Below, piece by piece: positions 10,671 through 21,500 of a stretch of 64,000 nt of DNA. Source of the DNA: Tritrichomonas musculus. Taxonomy: Eukaryota > Parabasalia > Tritrichomonadida > Tritrichomonadidae. Numbering within the stretch: the stretch's first letter is position 1; every line of letters begins with the position of its first letter. The notes under the pieces were generated by a model. That model searched no databases. It saw only the letters and a list, made by a program, of their open reading frames with translations, and was not told the origin of the DNA. Where the stretch lies: positions 5,689,501 to 5,753,500 of the forward strand of contig JAPFFF010000005.1 in NCBI GenBank assembly GCA_039105265.1. The letters run 5' to 3'. The position numbers and the translations under genes are program-made.

Positions 10671-11396
10671 ATGACGCAGATTACTCTAGATATTGCACAT
10701 ATTACAGTACTTGACCCTAATCATTATGATAATGATAAAACTAATGATGAGAAATTTCTATTAGAAAAGGCAACAGATTCTTTCAACAACCTTTTTTCTC
10801 AAATTCAAGCTCTTCCGCTTAACATTAATAACAGCAGTAGACATGATTTACCGAAAGAAATCATATCGCTTCCGCGTGAAAATCCAATTCCGCCAGAGAA
10901 ACCAAAGACAAGATGGGAACAATTTGTAAAAGAGAAAGGTCTCAAGTTTCAGCCAAAAGAAAACAAAATTTTCGATGAAAGAACTGGAGAATGGCGTCTT
11001 AGAGCAGATAGAACATTTAAAAAAGAAGAAGATTGGGTTATCGAAGTACCAAATGGCACTTATGAAGATCCATTCGAAAAAAGAGATAATGCAAGAAAAG
11101 AGGCCTCAAATGAACAAAAGAAGCGTGAAAGAAGAAATAAATTAAGAGCACAACGTGCACTTATTGACCATCATAGAGCTGCCTCTGCTTCACCATCCAA
11201 AGGCGCTATTTCACCAAAAGGAAATCATCGAATTGAAACATTAAAAGAAGCAATTAAGACATCTTCTCATCCAGGATCTTCTGCATCAATGAACCAATTT
11301 AATAAAGTACCAAACAAACCAGCAATATTTGAAGAAGGATCAAAGACTCCTAAAATTATTGATAGAAATGTTGGAAAAAAGAAAGGAAGAAAGTGA
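10671..11396 (+). CDS. RRS1: Ribosome biogenesis regulatory protein RRS1
   Basis: A 241-residue RRS1 homologue. In yeast, RRS1 with RPF2 carries the 5S RNP into pre-60S particles in the nucleolus. The diagnostic block is LPRENPIPPEKPKTRWEQF (about residues 64-82), followed by AKxKGL-like VKEKGLKFQPKENKIFDERTGEWRLR and the EEDWVIEVPNGTYEDPFEK block, all colinear with the family. The C-terminal third is lysine-rich (KKKGRK end), typical of nucleolar proteins. The gene starts 93 bases from the divergent Brr6-like gene, so the two may share a promoter region. Confidence 0.93.
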   Translation: MTQITLDIAHITVLDPNHYDNDKTNDEKFLLEKATDSFNNLFSQIQALPLNINNSSRHDLPKEIISLPRENPIPPEKPKTRWEQFVKEKGLKFQPKENKIFDERTGEWRLRADRTFKKEEDWVIEVPNGTYEDPFEKRDNARKEASNEQKKRERRNKLRAQRALIDHHRAASASPSKGAISPKGNHRIETLKEAIKTSSHPGSSASMNQFNKVPNKPAIFEEGSKTPKIIDRNVGKKKGRK

Positions 11397-11572
11397 AAAT
11401 TTTTCTTTTTATCATTAATACTACTATATTATATATCAATAAAGTTATTTATTCAGACTTATTAATTTTATTATGGAATAAAACTTATATACAAATCAGA
11501 TATAGGCTTCATTAAGAGATGGCTCGATAAAATAATTTTTTTAGTATTTTAACCAAAATGTAAAATCAGTCA

Positions 11573-11643
11573 TCGCTGGTAGTGTAATGGTATCATGTAG
11601 GATTGTCGTTCCTGTGACCCGGGTCCGATTCCCGGCCAGCGAG
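11573..11643 (+). tRNA. tRNA-Asp (GTC)
   Basis: A complete cloverleaf: acceptor TCGCTGG pairs with CCAGCGA; the D arm is GTGTAATGGTATCA; the anticodon arm TAGGA-TTGTCGT-TCCTG has anticodon GTC; the T arm CCGGG-TCCGATT-CCCGG is perfect. The internal A and B boxes (TAGTGTAATGG, GGGTCCGATTC) are present. There is no intron and CCA is not encoded. Confidence 0.95.
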
Positions 11644-11644
11644 C

Positions 11645-11655
11645 TTTTTTTTTTT
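11645..11655 (+). terminator. Pol III T-run terminator of tRNA-Asp
   Basis: An 11-T run begins two bases after the tRNA-Asp 3' end, the normal RNA polymerase III termination signal. Confidence 0.9.
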
Positions 11656-11675
11656 CCTCTTTTTTATTCTATTAT

Positions 11676-13020
11676 AGTGTGGCGATTTGATTTCAGAGCC
11701 ATTCTGAATTTTCTCAGAAATTTAAATGATGGCTCTGAATTTTTTTCAATTTTTATAAGTAAATTTTTTTTTATCAATTTATTAAAATATTAAGCACATT
11801 TATTTAAAAAAAATAAAAATATTACATATAGATAATAAATTACATGCTTTTTATAAAACAAAATGGAGTTTAAACAAACACTTTTATGATTAATAAGTAT
11901 ATAATATTTGAATTTTTTTTAGAAATAAAGATAATATTTTATACAAGAAATATGAATTTATCATGTAGTATCCTTATTCATTGCATTGAAATCTTGTATA
12001 ATTCAATATTTGATTGAAATTTCAAATAATATAATTTAGATCTTTGAAATAAATCATTTTATTACCGGATAATATTATTTTTTATGCATCAATAAATGTA
12101 TTAAAAACTTTTCAGGAAGGAATCATAGCCAAAATCTCCTAAATAATGAAAAATTTAATGATCTTACATTTTTGATAAAAAAATCTAGCTACCTTATTCA
12201 ATATTATTTAATTTGCGTTATTTATGAAAAAAACATTTATGATTTTTTGCTCCTTTCTTTGATAATAAATAGCTTCCGCATAATTGGCATTGATATGCTT
12301 TAGAAACATGGATTTTATCTTCCATAATCAATCTGATTTCGATGAAAATATTATTATATTGATTTTTGTATATTGTTGTTTTAATCATATTGGGATGCCA
12401 CAATGTTATTTCTTGCATTTTTAAAAAAATATAAGCGACCAAATAAATCATCAAATATGATTTCAATGAACTCATATAATTTTTAAAATGAAAAAGTTTT
12501 AAAAATTGAACGTCGCTCTGAATATTTTTCAATACCCAAACTATGATTTTTATTTGTTTTGCCTATTTTGAAAGAATGAATGCGAATTATTAAAAATGAA
12601 TGCTAAATTAATATTTCCCATGAGGTTTTCTTTTGATAAAGCATGTTTTAAATAATGAAACCAGACTTTTTTTGAATATATATTTTTAATTAAATAAGAT
12701 AGATAGCCCAAATAAAAGCATTATACATATGCATATATATATATTTATATATATTTATATAATTTTAAATATATTGCCTTTCTTAAAACTCTAAATTTCC
12801 CCATAAAAATAGATCATCATATTATTTAATTCGACAAAAATCGCATAAATCAGAGAATAATGATTTTTATATTTTTGTTTAATAACATATACCAAATATT
12901 TAAAATTATATTATATAATTTTTTTGCATAGCAGGTCAAGAATTTAATATATATCGATTTGTTTATAAACCAAATATCATCACAAAAATGTTTGAATGAC
13001 CTCATACAAATCGCCACACT
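11676..13020 (-). mobile_element. TIR DNA transposon (Mutator-like candidate), copy 1
   Basis: A 1345-bp element bounded by the inverted repeat AGTGTGGCGATTTG and flanked by a perfect 10-bp direct repeat, ATTCTATTAT (11666-11675 and 13021-13030). A 9-11 bp target duplication points to the Mutator-like (MULE) or Merlin groups. A subterminal hairpin (arms 11692-11702 and 11729-11739, TTCAGAGCCAT) lies just inside the left end. The only sizeable frame is 104 codons on the minus strand. The element has no recognisable transposase, so it is probably non-autonomous. A near-identical inverted copy sits at 35211-36544. It inserted 32 bp downstream of tRNA-Asp, just after its terminator, and ends 41 bp before the PAP2 start codon. 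Confidence 0.9.
12218..12532 (-). CDS. Small C2H2-finger frame inside TIR element copy 1
   Basis: A frame of about 104 codons. Its upstream end has no ATG; the first in-frame ATG gives a product of about 85 residues beginning MSSLKSYLMIY. The C-terminal 25 residues form a good C2H2 finger, C-x2-C-x12-H-x4-H (YQCQLCGSYLLSKKGAKNH...H). The same frame is open in copy 2 with two amino-acid differences and, as far as I can see, no silent ones, so there is no sign of purifying selection. It may be the remnant of a transposase DNA-binding domain. Confidence 0.4.
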   Translation of the reverse strand: MKNIQSDVQFLKLFHFKNYMSSLKSYLMIYLVAYIFLKMQEITLWHPNMIKTTIYKNQYNNIFIEIRLIMEDKIHVSKAYQCQLCGSYLLSKKGAKNHKCFFHK

Positions 13021-13061
13021 ATTCTATTATAACGAGAAATAGTACGTTTATTTAATATATA

Positions 13062-13793
13062 ATGGTATCTGCAAAAGAAATTTTTATTGATTATCATCTT
13101 TTAGATTTCATTGTTGTTATTATTCTTTGCGTGTTTTGGTATATTCTTCAAAATGCAAACCCCAATCGCTTATATGTTCCAAAACGAGATCCCAGATGCA
13201 GCTATCCTCATTATGATACAGGCATGAAAGAAGCTACAAATTTGATAGTCGTTATTGCATTTCCTTATATTGTTTATACAATTCTTTACGCAATTTTAAA
13301 AACAAAAGGAATAATGGATGGATTAATTCCATTTGACTATTTATTTGTTTTAATAGGACATTTTGGCTGCCTTGTTTTAGGAAATATTTTAGGTAATATT
13401 TTGAAACTTCAAGTTGGACGCCCAAGACCTGATTTTTTTGATGTTTTGGGAATAAACGCCAATTCAGAAACTCAACAACCCGAAAATTTGTCAAACAAAC
13501 AATATATGGAATGCTTTAAATCATTTCCTTCAGGACATACAATTTCGGCTTCATGCGGTATTTTGTTTTTAATTATTTTTATTTCAAAATGTGTAATCAC
13601 GCACCAATTTTGGGTATTTTTCCTCAAAATGTGCCCAATTTTGTATACCTTCTATATTGCATCAATGAGAATAACGGAACATCGCCACCATTTTGAAGAT
13701 GTTCTTGCTGGACTTATAATAGGATTTTTATTTCCAATTATTTTCTTTTTTGGAGCATCTGATCATGTTTTTACACCTAAAGTTATGCCATAA
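13062..13793 (+). CDS. PAP2-family lipid phosphate phosphatase
   Basis: A 243-residue multi-pass membrane protein with the three PAP2 signature motifs in order: KLQVGRPRPDFF (KxxxxxxRP), SFPSGHTISASCG (PSGH, catalytic-cycle histidine) and a SMRITEHRHHFEDVLAG block (SRxxxxxHxxxD type, with the nucleophilic histidine in HRHHFED). About six hydrophobic segments are visible. Such enzymes dephosphorylate phosphatidic acid, lysophosphatidate or related lipids at the ER, plasma membrane or endosomes. Length and topology are usual. The start codon lies only 41 bases after TIR element copy 1, so the promoter has probably been displaced or replaced. Confidence 0.92.
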   Translation: MVSAKEIFIDYHLLDFIVVIILCVFWYILQNANPNRLYVPKRDPRCSYPHYDTGMKEATNLIVVIAFPYIVYTILYAILKTKGIMDGLIPFDYLFVLIGHFGCLVLGNILGNILKLQVGRPRPDFFDVLGINANSETQQPENLSNKQYMECFKSFPSGHTISASCGILFLIIFISKCVITHQFWVFFLKMCPILYTFYIASMRITEHRHHFEDVLAGLIIGFLFPIIFFFGASDHVFTPKVMP

Positions 13794-14365
13794 TAGGAAT
13801 TGAGATATAGCTTAAAGAACTACCTTTTCATTCACAACTATCACAAATAACCCACATTATCTTACCCTTTTCAAATAATTTTATAACATGGAAAACAGAC
13901 ACAATTATGAATATTCACATGTTTCCGGCCATTCATTATATTATGTTGTGATCTCCATTCATTTCGGATTAAAACATTCCTCAGATGAAAAAATGAGTAT
14001 TACATTTTTTCACTTATTGCTATGCTTTTATTTTTACTTGTACCTGCTTTATTGCCTTTTTATCTTATCTTTTGTAATATTAATATATATTAAACTAAAA
14101 CATGTTATTATATATTTTAATGGCTGTGTTATGAATTTTCAATCAATGTTTATAACAACAAATCATATTACTTTCAGAATTAAATTGGTGATTAGAGTTA
14201 ATTTATTAAAAAAAAAATGATAGCACATTTAGCATAACAACTATTTTATAATTTAAATAAGACAAGTTATATATTAAACAAGATACTTACAAACTCTTCA
14301 AAAGCGACATGCTATATGAAAAATATTTCAAAATCCATATTGCGCTAAAAAGTGACAATCTATAG
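13794..14365. other. Intergenic stretch
   Basis: No convincing gene. A 110-codon ATG frame (13888-14220) is dominated by Phe, Leu, Tyr and Ile in AT-rich sequence and looks accidental. Confidence 0.45.
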
Positions 14366-16312
14366 ATGTCCCAAAATACTCAAGAAGATAACGTTTCTCG
14401 CGCCCGTGAAGAAGTAATTCGTCTTCTTTTATCAGCAGGTTATTTCCGTGTTCGAATGCCAGATATTGATGACTTCGATAAAGTAGCAGGAGGTCTCGCT
14501 TGGGCTTTAAAGTCATCTTCAGTTGACGTCGATGTTGATATTTTCTTCAAAGAAAGACCAAATATTGGTGAAAAAATCAGAATTTCCGAATCAATTTGCT
14601 CTGGTCTCCAAAAATCAAAATGTCCATTTCCATTAGCTCCTTATCAAATTCAAGGTCTCGACTTTCCAAAACTTTTCCCTATTATCCAATGGCTCGTTAA
14701 ACTTGTTATTGCCACTCGTAATGAATTTGGTGACTTTCAACGATCATACGCAGAATTCTCTTTTAACAATAAATATGCAAATCTTCCAAGCGATGTTCTT
14801 ATACAAGAGCATTCTTATGCTTCTCGCTCGAATATCCGTGAAGTTGAACGATTCTATCCTCCTAAAAGAATATATAAACGCTCAGACTGGGATTCATCAA
14901 AATCAGAATTAAAACAAATTGAAACGACACTTTTAGAATATGGACGAGTACCAGTTCTTATTACAGCACAATCAAAACCTGTTCCTCAAGCAGTTTCTGC
15001 CCAAGCCGCCGCCGCCGCCGCTTCATCAGGCGTTAGCGCAGGAGCAGCTCCTAAAGCTAATCCCAATTCTGCATTTGCTAAAGCAACAGCTCTCGTGGGA
15101 AGTAAACTTGGAGCTACTGCTGCAGCACCTGCAGCTGGTCCAGCTAGTGCTAAGGCTAGCGCTAGTGCTAGTGTACCAAGCGCTGCAAAAAGACAAGAAG
15201 GTCCAACCGAAGAAGAACTGAAAGAAATCGAAGAAAACCATAACATCGAGATGAAGAATACTATCAAAAGTATGATTCGTACTGAAGGAGGTGATGAATC
15301 TATTACATTCAATGCTTTTTCAGATCTCGTTAATGATGAAGAAATCATCCGTCAAAAGACTATAAAGGAGCAAGAGATTCGAAATGCTGTTCCAGAAAGT
15401 AAAATTACTGCATCTCAATTGCGCGTACCTCATGAGGAAAAAATGGCTGTAATCAGAGAACAGATTGATAATATGAAAACAGAATTTTCAAAGATTAAAG
15501 AAAAATATCAAGAAGTTCACTCCAAATATGAAGATGTTTCCGGACGACATACAGAATCAACAGCTAACAACAAGAAGTTAAAGAAGCAAATTAAACAATG
15601 CAACGAAATTATCGAAGAATCTCAACATACCGATGATTTATTACGTGCAATCAGCGTTAGAGATGATACAGTGCGCAACATTGAATTATTCAAAGAACAA
15701 TGTCAACAAGAAATCAAAGAATGGAAAGAAAAGATCGAAAATCTTAAGGCAAATGCTAATAACGATGATTCTGAAAATGACGCTGTCATTCATCAGACTT
15801 TAGACAACCTCGAAAGAGATTCAGAGAGAATTAAGACCCAACTAGCTGATAAAGCGAGAACCTTACTTGAATTAGAAACAGATGCTGATCAAGTTCCATC
15901 AAATGCAGAACTTACACAATATGACAGAAGACTTAATGAACTTGGAATGTTGGCCAAACAGAAAGCTCAAGAAGCTAAGAAATGCGAACAATTATTAAAT
16001 GGTCTTGTTTCTTCACAAGAAGTTCTTCAAAATGAAAATGATATGTTTAACACAATCCTTAAAGACTTCAAAGAAGCAGAAAAGGATTCAAAGAAGCAAA
16101 AGGCTCTCATTGAACAACTGACCACAACCTCAAAAGAAACGACAGCAAAGAAACAGAAAGTTTTGCAACAATTAAAAGAGAAGAAAGATTTAATGGCAAA
16201 GAAAGATGAAAGATATAGAAAATTACTTGAAGATCAAAGAAAGTATTTCCAGACTATTAAAGAATTCCAACTTGCATGTGATGAACTAGAAACATTAAAA
16301 GGTGAAGAATAG
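14366..16312 (+). CDS. CCDC93: CCDC93, Commander (CCC) complex subunit
   Basis: A 648-residue protein. Residues 10-135 match the N-terminal calponin-homology-like domain of CCDC93: EVIRLLLSAGYFRVRMPDIDDFDKVAGGLAWA, then SICSGLQKSKCPFPLAPYQIQGLDFPKLFPIIQWLVK and the SYAEFSFNNKY and RVYPPK-like RFYPPKRIYKR blocks. An alanine/serine-rich linker (about 205-275, including GCC and GCT repeats in the DNA) precedes a long coiled coil to the C-terminus, as in animal CCDC93. CCDC93 pairs with CCDC22 and binds COMMD proteins, and with Retriever sorts endosomal cargo. The identity is very likely; presence of the rest of the complex cannot be judged here. Confidence 0.9.
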   Translation: MSQNTQEDNVSRAREEVIRLLLSAGYFRVRMPDIDDFDKVAGGLAWALKSSSVDVDVDIFFKERPNIGEKIRISESICSGLQKSKCPFPLAPYQIQGLDFPKLFPIIQWLVKLVIATRNEFGDFQRSYAEFSFNNKYANLPSDVLIQEHSYASRSNIREVERFYPPKRIYKRSDWDSSKSELKQIETTLLEYGRVPVLITAQSKPVPQAVSAQAAAAAASSGVSAGAAPKANPNSAFAKATALVGSKLGATAAAPAAGPASAKASASASVPSAAKRQEGPTEEELKEIEENHNIEMKNTIKSMIRTEGGDESITFNAFSDLVNDEEIIRQKTIKEQEIRNAVPESKITASQLRVPHEEKMAVIREQIDNMKTEFSKIKEKYQEVHSKYEDVSGRHTESTANNKKLKKQIKQCNEIIEESQHTDDLLRAISVRDDTVRNIELFKEQCQQEIKEWKEKIENLKANANNDDSENDAVIHQTLDNLERDSERIKTQLADKARTLLELETDADQVPSNAELTQYDRRLNELGMLAKQKAQEAKKCEQLLNGLVSSQEVLQNENDMFNTILKDFKEAEKDSKKQKALIEQLTTTSKETTAKKQKVLQQLKEKKDLMAKKDERYRKLLEDQRKYFQTIKEFQLACDELETLKGEE

Positions 16313-16651
16313 TTTTATTAATTTCTATTTCTTTCTAAACACACTGGTTTTTATGAATTTCTTTTTTTTATTTAAAACTATTTTTCAATATACCTTTATT
16401 GCTTTTCTCAATATTTTGAGCTATTATTTGTAATGTTTCTCAAAATTTGTTTACTTGTCAAAAAAACAGTTATTTAATTAAAATTATAATTTTATAGAAT
16501 TTATGCTGTTATTCATTGATATTTTTTAAAATTATAATAAAATTAATCATAAATAATAAAATTTTGTATTTTAAAAAGAGAATAAATGAATTCTATCAGA
16601 GATATTTAATGAATAAAATCAATTCACAAAAATTTCACAAAAAATTTTAAA
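16313..16651. other. Intergenic stretch upstream of the Rab gene
   Basis: AT-rich, no gene seen. It holds the Rab promoter (see the initiator candidate). Confidence 0.5.
16635..16639 (+). promoter_or_regulatory. Candidate trichomonad initiator (TCACA)
   Basis: TCACA fits the parabasalid Inr consensus TCA+1Y(T/A). The A at 16637 would give a 15-nt leader before the Rab ATG, matching the short leaders known in trichomonads. A second TCACA lies 11 bp upstream. The motif is short, so chance is possible. Confidence 0.35.
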
Positions 16652-17239
16652 ATGAATCAAATTGAGCTAAAATGCGTATTAATTGGGAACACAAATGTTG
16701 GAAAAACATGCATTGTTCATATGGCTACCACAGGCGTCTTTGAAGAAACTTCAACAACACTTGGCGCATCCTATTCTGCAAAAACAGAGATGTTTAATGA
16801 ACATCTCTTTAGACTTCAAATATGGGATACAGCTGGACAAGAGAAATATCGTGGAATGACACCAATGTATTATCATAATGCTCATATTGCAATAATTGTT
16901 TATTCAATCGCAAATTCTGAAAGCTTTGAAGCTGTTGACTCATGGTTCAAAAGTCTTCGTAACAATGCTGATTCAGATATAATCATCTTTCTAGTTGGAA
17001 ACAAAGTTGACCTTGAAAGCGAGAGAACTGTTTCAACTGAAGAAGGAGAAAAAAAAGCAAAGCAATTTGGTGCTGAATTCTGTGAAGTAAGTGCAAAAAC
17101 TGGATTTGGAATCGCTGACTTATTCTCCTTAATGCCTATGCTATATTTAGAAAAAAAGCCAAATCCAAATGATAATGAGAGCAATAACGTTGAAATTACC
17201 GAAACACCCAAAGAAAAAACAAACAAACAATGCTGTTAA
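16652..17239 (+). CDS. Rab-family small GTPase
   Basis: A 195-residue GTPase. The motifs are G1 GNTNVGKT (12-19), switch I with threonine TTLGASY, WDTAGQEKYR (G3 and switch II), GNKVDLE (G4) and VSAKTG (G5). The C-terminus ends in Cys-Cys, the substrate for double geranylgeranylation. The switch regions (WDTAGQEKYRGMTPMYYHNAHIAIIVYSI) are closest in feel to the Rab5/21/22 endosomal group. It would act as a membrane-trafficking switch. Trichomonads have very large Rab families, so the exact subgroup is uncertain. Confidence 0.92.
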   Translation: MNQIELKCVLIGNTNVGKTCIVHMATTGVFEETSTTLGASYSAKTEMFNEHLFRLQIWDTAGQEKYRGMTPMYYHNAHIAIIVYSIANSESFEAVDSWFKSLRNNADSDIIIFLVGNKVDLESERTVSTEEGEKKAKQFGAEFCEVSAKTGFGIADLFSLMPMLYLEKKPNPNDNESNNVEITETPKEKTNKQCC

Positions 17240-17354
17240 TATTTTTATTTTTAAACATTTATCGAAATAAATATATATTATTCAAAATCATTTTTTTTTA
17301 TACAATTGAATTCATATTTAGCCAAGTTCAAATCCTTTACTATATAATAAAAAA

Positions 17355-17660
17355 ATGATCAGCTCCTATTCAATGAAATCATTACCTATGTTTTCAAGAT
17401 ATTTTCCAACAAAAATAGAACTCGAAACCAAATTAAAAGAGGCTTTAAAAAAGAAAGATCGCTTTTCTCATCTTAATGTTGAATATGAAAATTTACTTAT
17501 ATGGCTAAACGATTGCCAAAAATTATATCCAAGCGATGAAAATATTAAATTAATTGATAGAGTAAAAAAAGAAAAAGAAAATGCAATTAAAATGGTTCAT
17601 GATGCTGAAGAAGACGAAGCTAATATTAACAAGCAACTAAAAAATATTGTTGTTGAATAA
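17355..17660 (+). CDS. Small coiled-coil protein, unknown
   Basis: A 101-residue frame with a normal ATG, close after the Rab gene on the same strand (115-base gap). Residues 18-100 are helical and charged (KIELETKLKEALKKKDRF...; IDRVKKEKENAIKMVHDAEEDEA), with a WLNDCQKLYPSDENIK turn in the middle. There is no membrane segment or recognised domain. Codon and residue use look real rather than random, but no function can be assigned. Confidence 0.6.
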   Translation: MISSYSMKSLPMFSRYFPTKIELETKLKEALKKKDRFSHLNVEYENLLIWLNDCQKLYPSDENIKLIDRVKKEKENAIKMVHDAEEDEANINKQLKNIVVE

Positions 17661-18530
17661 ATAAAAAAATACACTATATAATATTATATTGATTCACATA
17701 ATTCAGTGATTATTATTAAAAAAAATAATTAAGACATATGTCTTAGCATTAAATCAGAAAAATTACCATTTATTAAAGTTTTTGTTTAGCTTTATTATAT
17801 TTTCTGAAATTAGAGATTCAATTTTTGCTTAAAACATGACTTTTGATGGAAGATAGTTTTAAATTCAGAGGATATTACCAAATATTTAATGAAAGATATA
17901 ATTAGTGAAAATGCTCATCTTTTTATGTTGAATCATAGTACATAATACTGACTTCTTTGAGAAAAACCAAAAACAAATAATTTCTCATAATATATGAATA
18001 TATATGATTTAATATACTAAATATTTAAATAATATTATTGACATAGAGCGAAATCTAATTCTACATTTATAATTTAATAAATATGTTTTGCACATAATAA
18101 TAATAAATTAAAAAGATACTAGTATTTTTTATCATGAACTTTTCATTCAAATAATAAAACGTTTTTATCTTCTTTTTTGACAATTATTTTATTATAACAT
18201 TCGAGATCTATATATCATATCATATTTTAAATAAATATATAAAAAATATCGTTATATAAAATTCAAAAACACTAAAAAATAGTAAAATAAATATGATTTA
18301 TACATATTGCTTGATTTAATTTTTTTTCAATTGAAAAAATTCTGAAAATTCTTACAGTAATTGAACTTAATTTTTTTATTTCTTGTTATATATATTTTCA
18401 TAATAATATTTTTTTAATAAAAACCTTTTTTAAATTGTATAATTTAAATTGAATGAATAATTTAAATTCATAACAAAAAGTTATATGAAATATCAATGAA
18501 AATATACAATACATTCAAATTAGAAAAATA
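17661..18530. other. 870-base AT-rich gene-free stretch
   Basis: No frame or structured RNA that I can support. The composition is extremely AT-rich with many TATA-like runs. It contains the promoter of the large solenoid gene. Confidence 0.5.
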
Positions 18531-21500
18531 ATGAGTAATCCATCTGCCGAGAAAATAATAAATGATATTTGTATGCAATGGTACTCGACATTGGCATTAA
18601 ATATATGCCATTCGTTAGAAACAGACTCCAAAACGCTTGAAGCCAAAATTCCATCTTTATCAGGAGGATCAAATTCAGCTGAGGCTGTTGACAAACTTAA
18701 AAAAGCAACAAAAATTATGGATTTATATAAACCACAAGTAGTTAAACAAATGTTACATGCTCTAAACTGCACGTTATTAGACTTTGCTCTCGATCCACGC
18801 TTTCCGAAAATTTTTTCATCGATTGTTACATCAATGCACGCATTATTTACATTACCTTATTCAGGAACAGCAAAAGTTAAAGCACTTCATACAGATCATG
18901 TTCTTCAAAACGAAAAATTAACTCCATTTGAAGAATTAGAGGTATATGTATTTAAATTTTTGTCACATATTTTAACAACAGCTTCATCAGATTCTCAGAG
19001 TTCTTATGTACGGCAAATTCAAAGTAATGTTATTCCAATCATCTTTAGGTTTCTCGAACATGACCAACCTAATGGTGTTCGTACAGCAGCAGGACAAATT
19101 GCTTCTGCTTTATCAGTTTCACCCCAACATTGCACTAGCATGATTGAACTCTTCTGGACTAGATTTGAAAAATGCAAAAAAGACGAAGATTTCCGAAATT
19201 TTTCATCGTTAATTGATGGTATAACTAATTTATCGTTATCTCTCGAAACGCCTGAATATCAAAAGGTGTCAGTTGGCTTCTTTAAATCTTTCCTTGACCA
19301 TGCCAAAAAGATTGAAAGAGGTGTTTTAAGATTAAAATTCCTTGAAGCACTTACAGTAATTATCAAAAATCTTAATACATCAGATAGAGCTGCTGGAAGT
19401 AATGAATATACAAAGCAATTAAATGATGTTTGGGTGCTTATCAATAAATGGTCATCAAAAGCAAAACACACGCCATTTTGCTATACATTTCTCCAAAGCA
19501 TGCTTACAAACACATTTCCTTCGTTTTTTGTTGCTCAACACGGACAAGGATTTCTTGATATGATAATCAAGTATTCAAAAAATGAGCCTGAGCAATCTCT
19601 TAATCTTCTCGTTGAATGGATGAAATCAGTTCCTAATGAATATGTTAAAAATGCTGACTTCCAAACAAATATGAAAAATACAATTTTCCCTTTCCTTTTC
19701 CCAATGAACAAGGACAATGTAAGCCGAAGTCTCAAATACAAATCTATAAATTATATTGATCAACTTGTAGAAATTGTAGCTCAAGTTGCGATTAAACAAA
19801 ACGAAATATATATTGAATTTATTAATAGTATTTTCAATGTTCCAACACCACAAGGCTCACAAGATGCAGAATCAATGAGAAAAATTAAAATGATCTGTAT
19901 CAAATCAATTGCTCATCTTGCTCAAACCAATCCAAAAGCATTAGTTCCTATTGCTGATCGCTTAAACCAATATACTGAACCAATTTTATTTCAAAAAGGA
20001 ACACCCGAATTTGAAAACGTATTACCAGCATTTCCACAAGTTATGCCAAAGGACAATAACAAAGTTAAACAAATTATTGATGCATTATATGAATATTCAT
20101 TTCCTACCTCAGAAGAAATTAGTCCAGAAAACAGTTTAAGGTCAGCCTCATTTTCTTCACTTTCTTATTATCTTGAAGAAAACGTTTCATTAGACAAAAA
20201 CTTAAATCTTCCTGTTTCATTTATTACCAAATCAGTCAAAGGATTGGCTCTCCAGCCCATTCTGACAACTTTGAACAATTTATCATATTTACTTAAGCTA
20301 GCAGATATAATATCAAAGAATTTAAGTAAATCAATACCAGACTTTCAAAAAATCAAAAACAATTCGGCATCATCGTCAGCTGCCGAAATTAAAAATATGT
20401 TGACAACAGTTTATCATGAAACGTTTCCATTACTTATATCACCAGATAAATCTAGCCGTGATATAGTTCAGGAGTTCATCATTATGTTTAATAGCGATGT
20501 TTTCCAAAATTTAGCAAAAATTGCTTTTGATGGAGATGAAAACAACTTTTCATTACCTAATTTTATATCACAAATTCCACCTGAAGTTGACATAATTAAG
20601 AAACTTCCAGAAATTCCAAAAGAATCTAAGGCTGCTGCGTCTGATTACTTTGATTATCTTTTACGATTTTGGAAAACAAATGACCAAAAAATTGATCCAA
20701 CTCTTGTTCCTCGAATATGCATTGCTTTATCATATCTTTGCTGCGAACCAAATCAATCAACTCAACAATTTTATTTGGTTATGTTAAATAAACTGAAACA
20801 AAATCCAACATCGCAAGAATTCTTACTTATGATGCAACAATTATCACCTGAATTACTCACACCTCTTTGCCAAGAATTCTCAAATTACATGAGCAAAAAT
20901 AATTTATCACAAAAGAACTTTTGGCCACAAATCGTCATTTTTTATAGCGCATTATCAAATAGACCAGAATTCAAGGAACTTTTGACAAAAAGCGATTTCG
21001 ACACATTTATGAAATTATTTATAGGAATGCTTTGGAGAAGCGCAGACGAAAGGCAAAATACAATTAGTTTAACTGAGAAAGCTTTAAAGACCACATCAAC
21101 ATACATAGATAATCAAGAGACCAAGAAAATTCTTGATGATGTTGATTCTACAGACTTTATCACATACATAGTTAAAAACGGTATTATTACAGCAGATGAT
21201 GGTAAAAATATTCCATCAACTGCTGTTGATGTAATATTATCAACTTTACATCGTATATTTTCATATACAAAAATTCCTTCAGTTGAAGATTTTATTATTT
21301 TACGAGGATACTTAACAAGTATCTCATTAGCTTATCAAACAGATGAAAGAATTCAACTCCTTGTTTGCCAAGTTTTAAGTGATATTCTTTGTTTGAATCC
21401 TAATCAGTTAAAACCAATCTTTGAAATTATTTTCTCCAAAGATGAAAATTTATCATCACACGCAATTTTAGCAATTGGAAACGCTTATCAAGCCCATGAT

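Noticed and set aside
11587-11793. Plus-strand frame across tRNA-Asp
   Set aside because: It overlaps the tRNA gene and the transposon end and is a by-product of both.
13888-14220. 110-codon ATG frame after the PAP2 gene
   Set aside because: It is composed almost wholly of Phe, Leu, Tyr, Ile and Lys from AT-rich DNA, has no motif and no support from context.
15001-15180. Alanine-coding GCC/GCT run in the CCDC93 gene as a separate minisatellite
   Set aside because: It is an ordinary low-complexity linker with mixed codons, not a tandem array.
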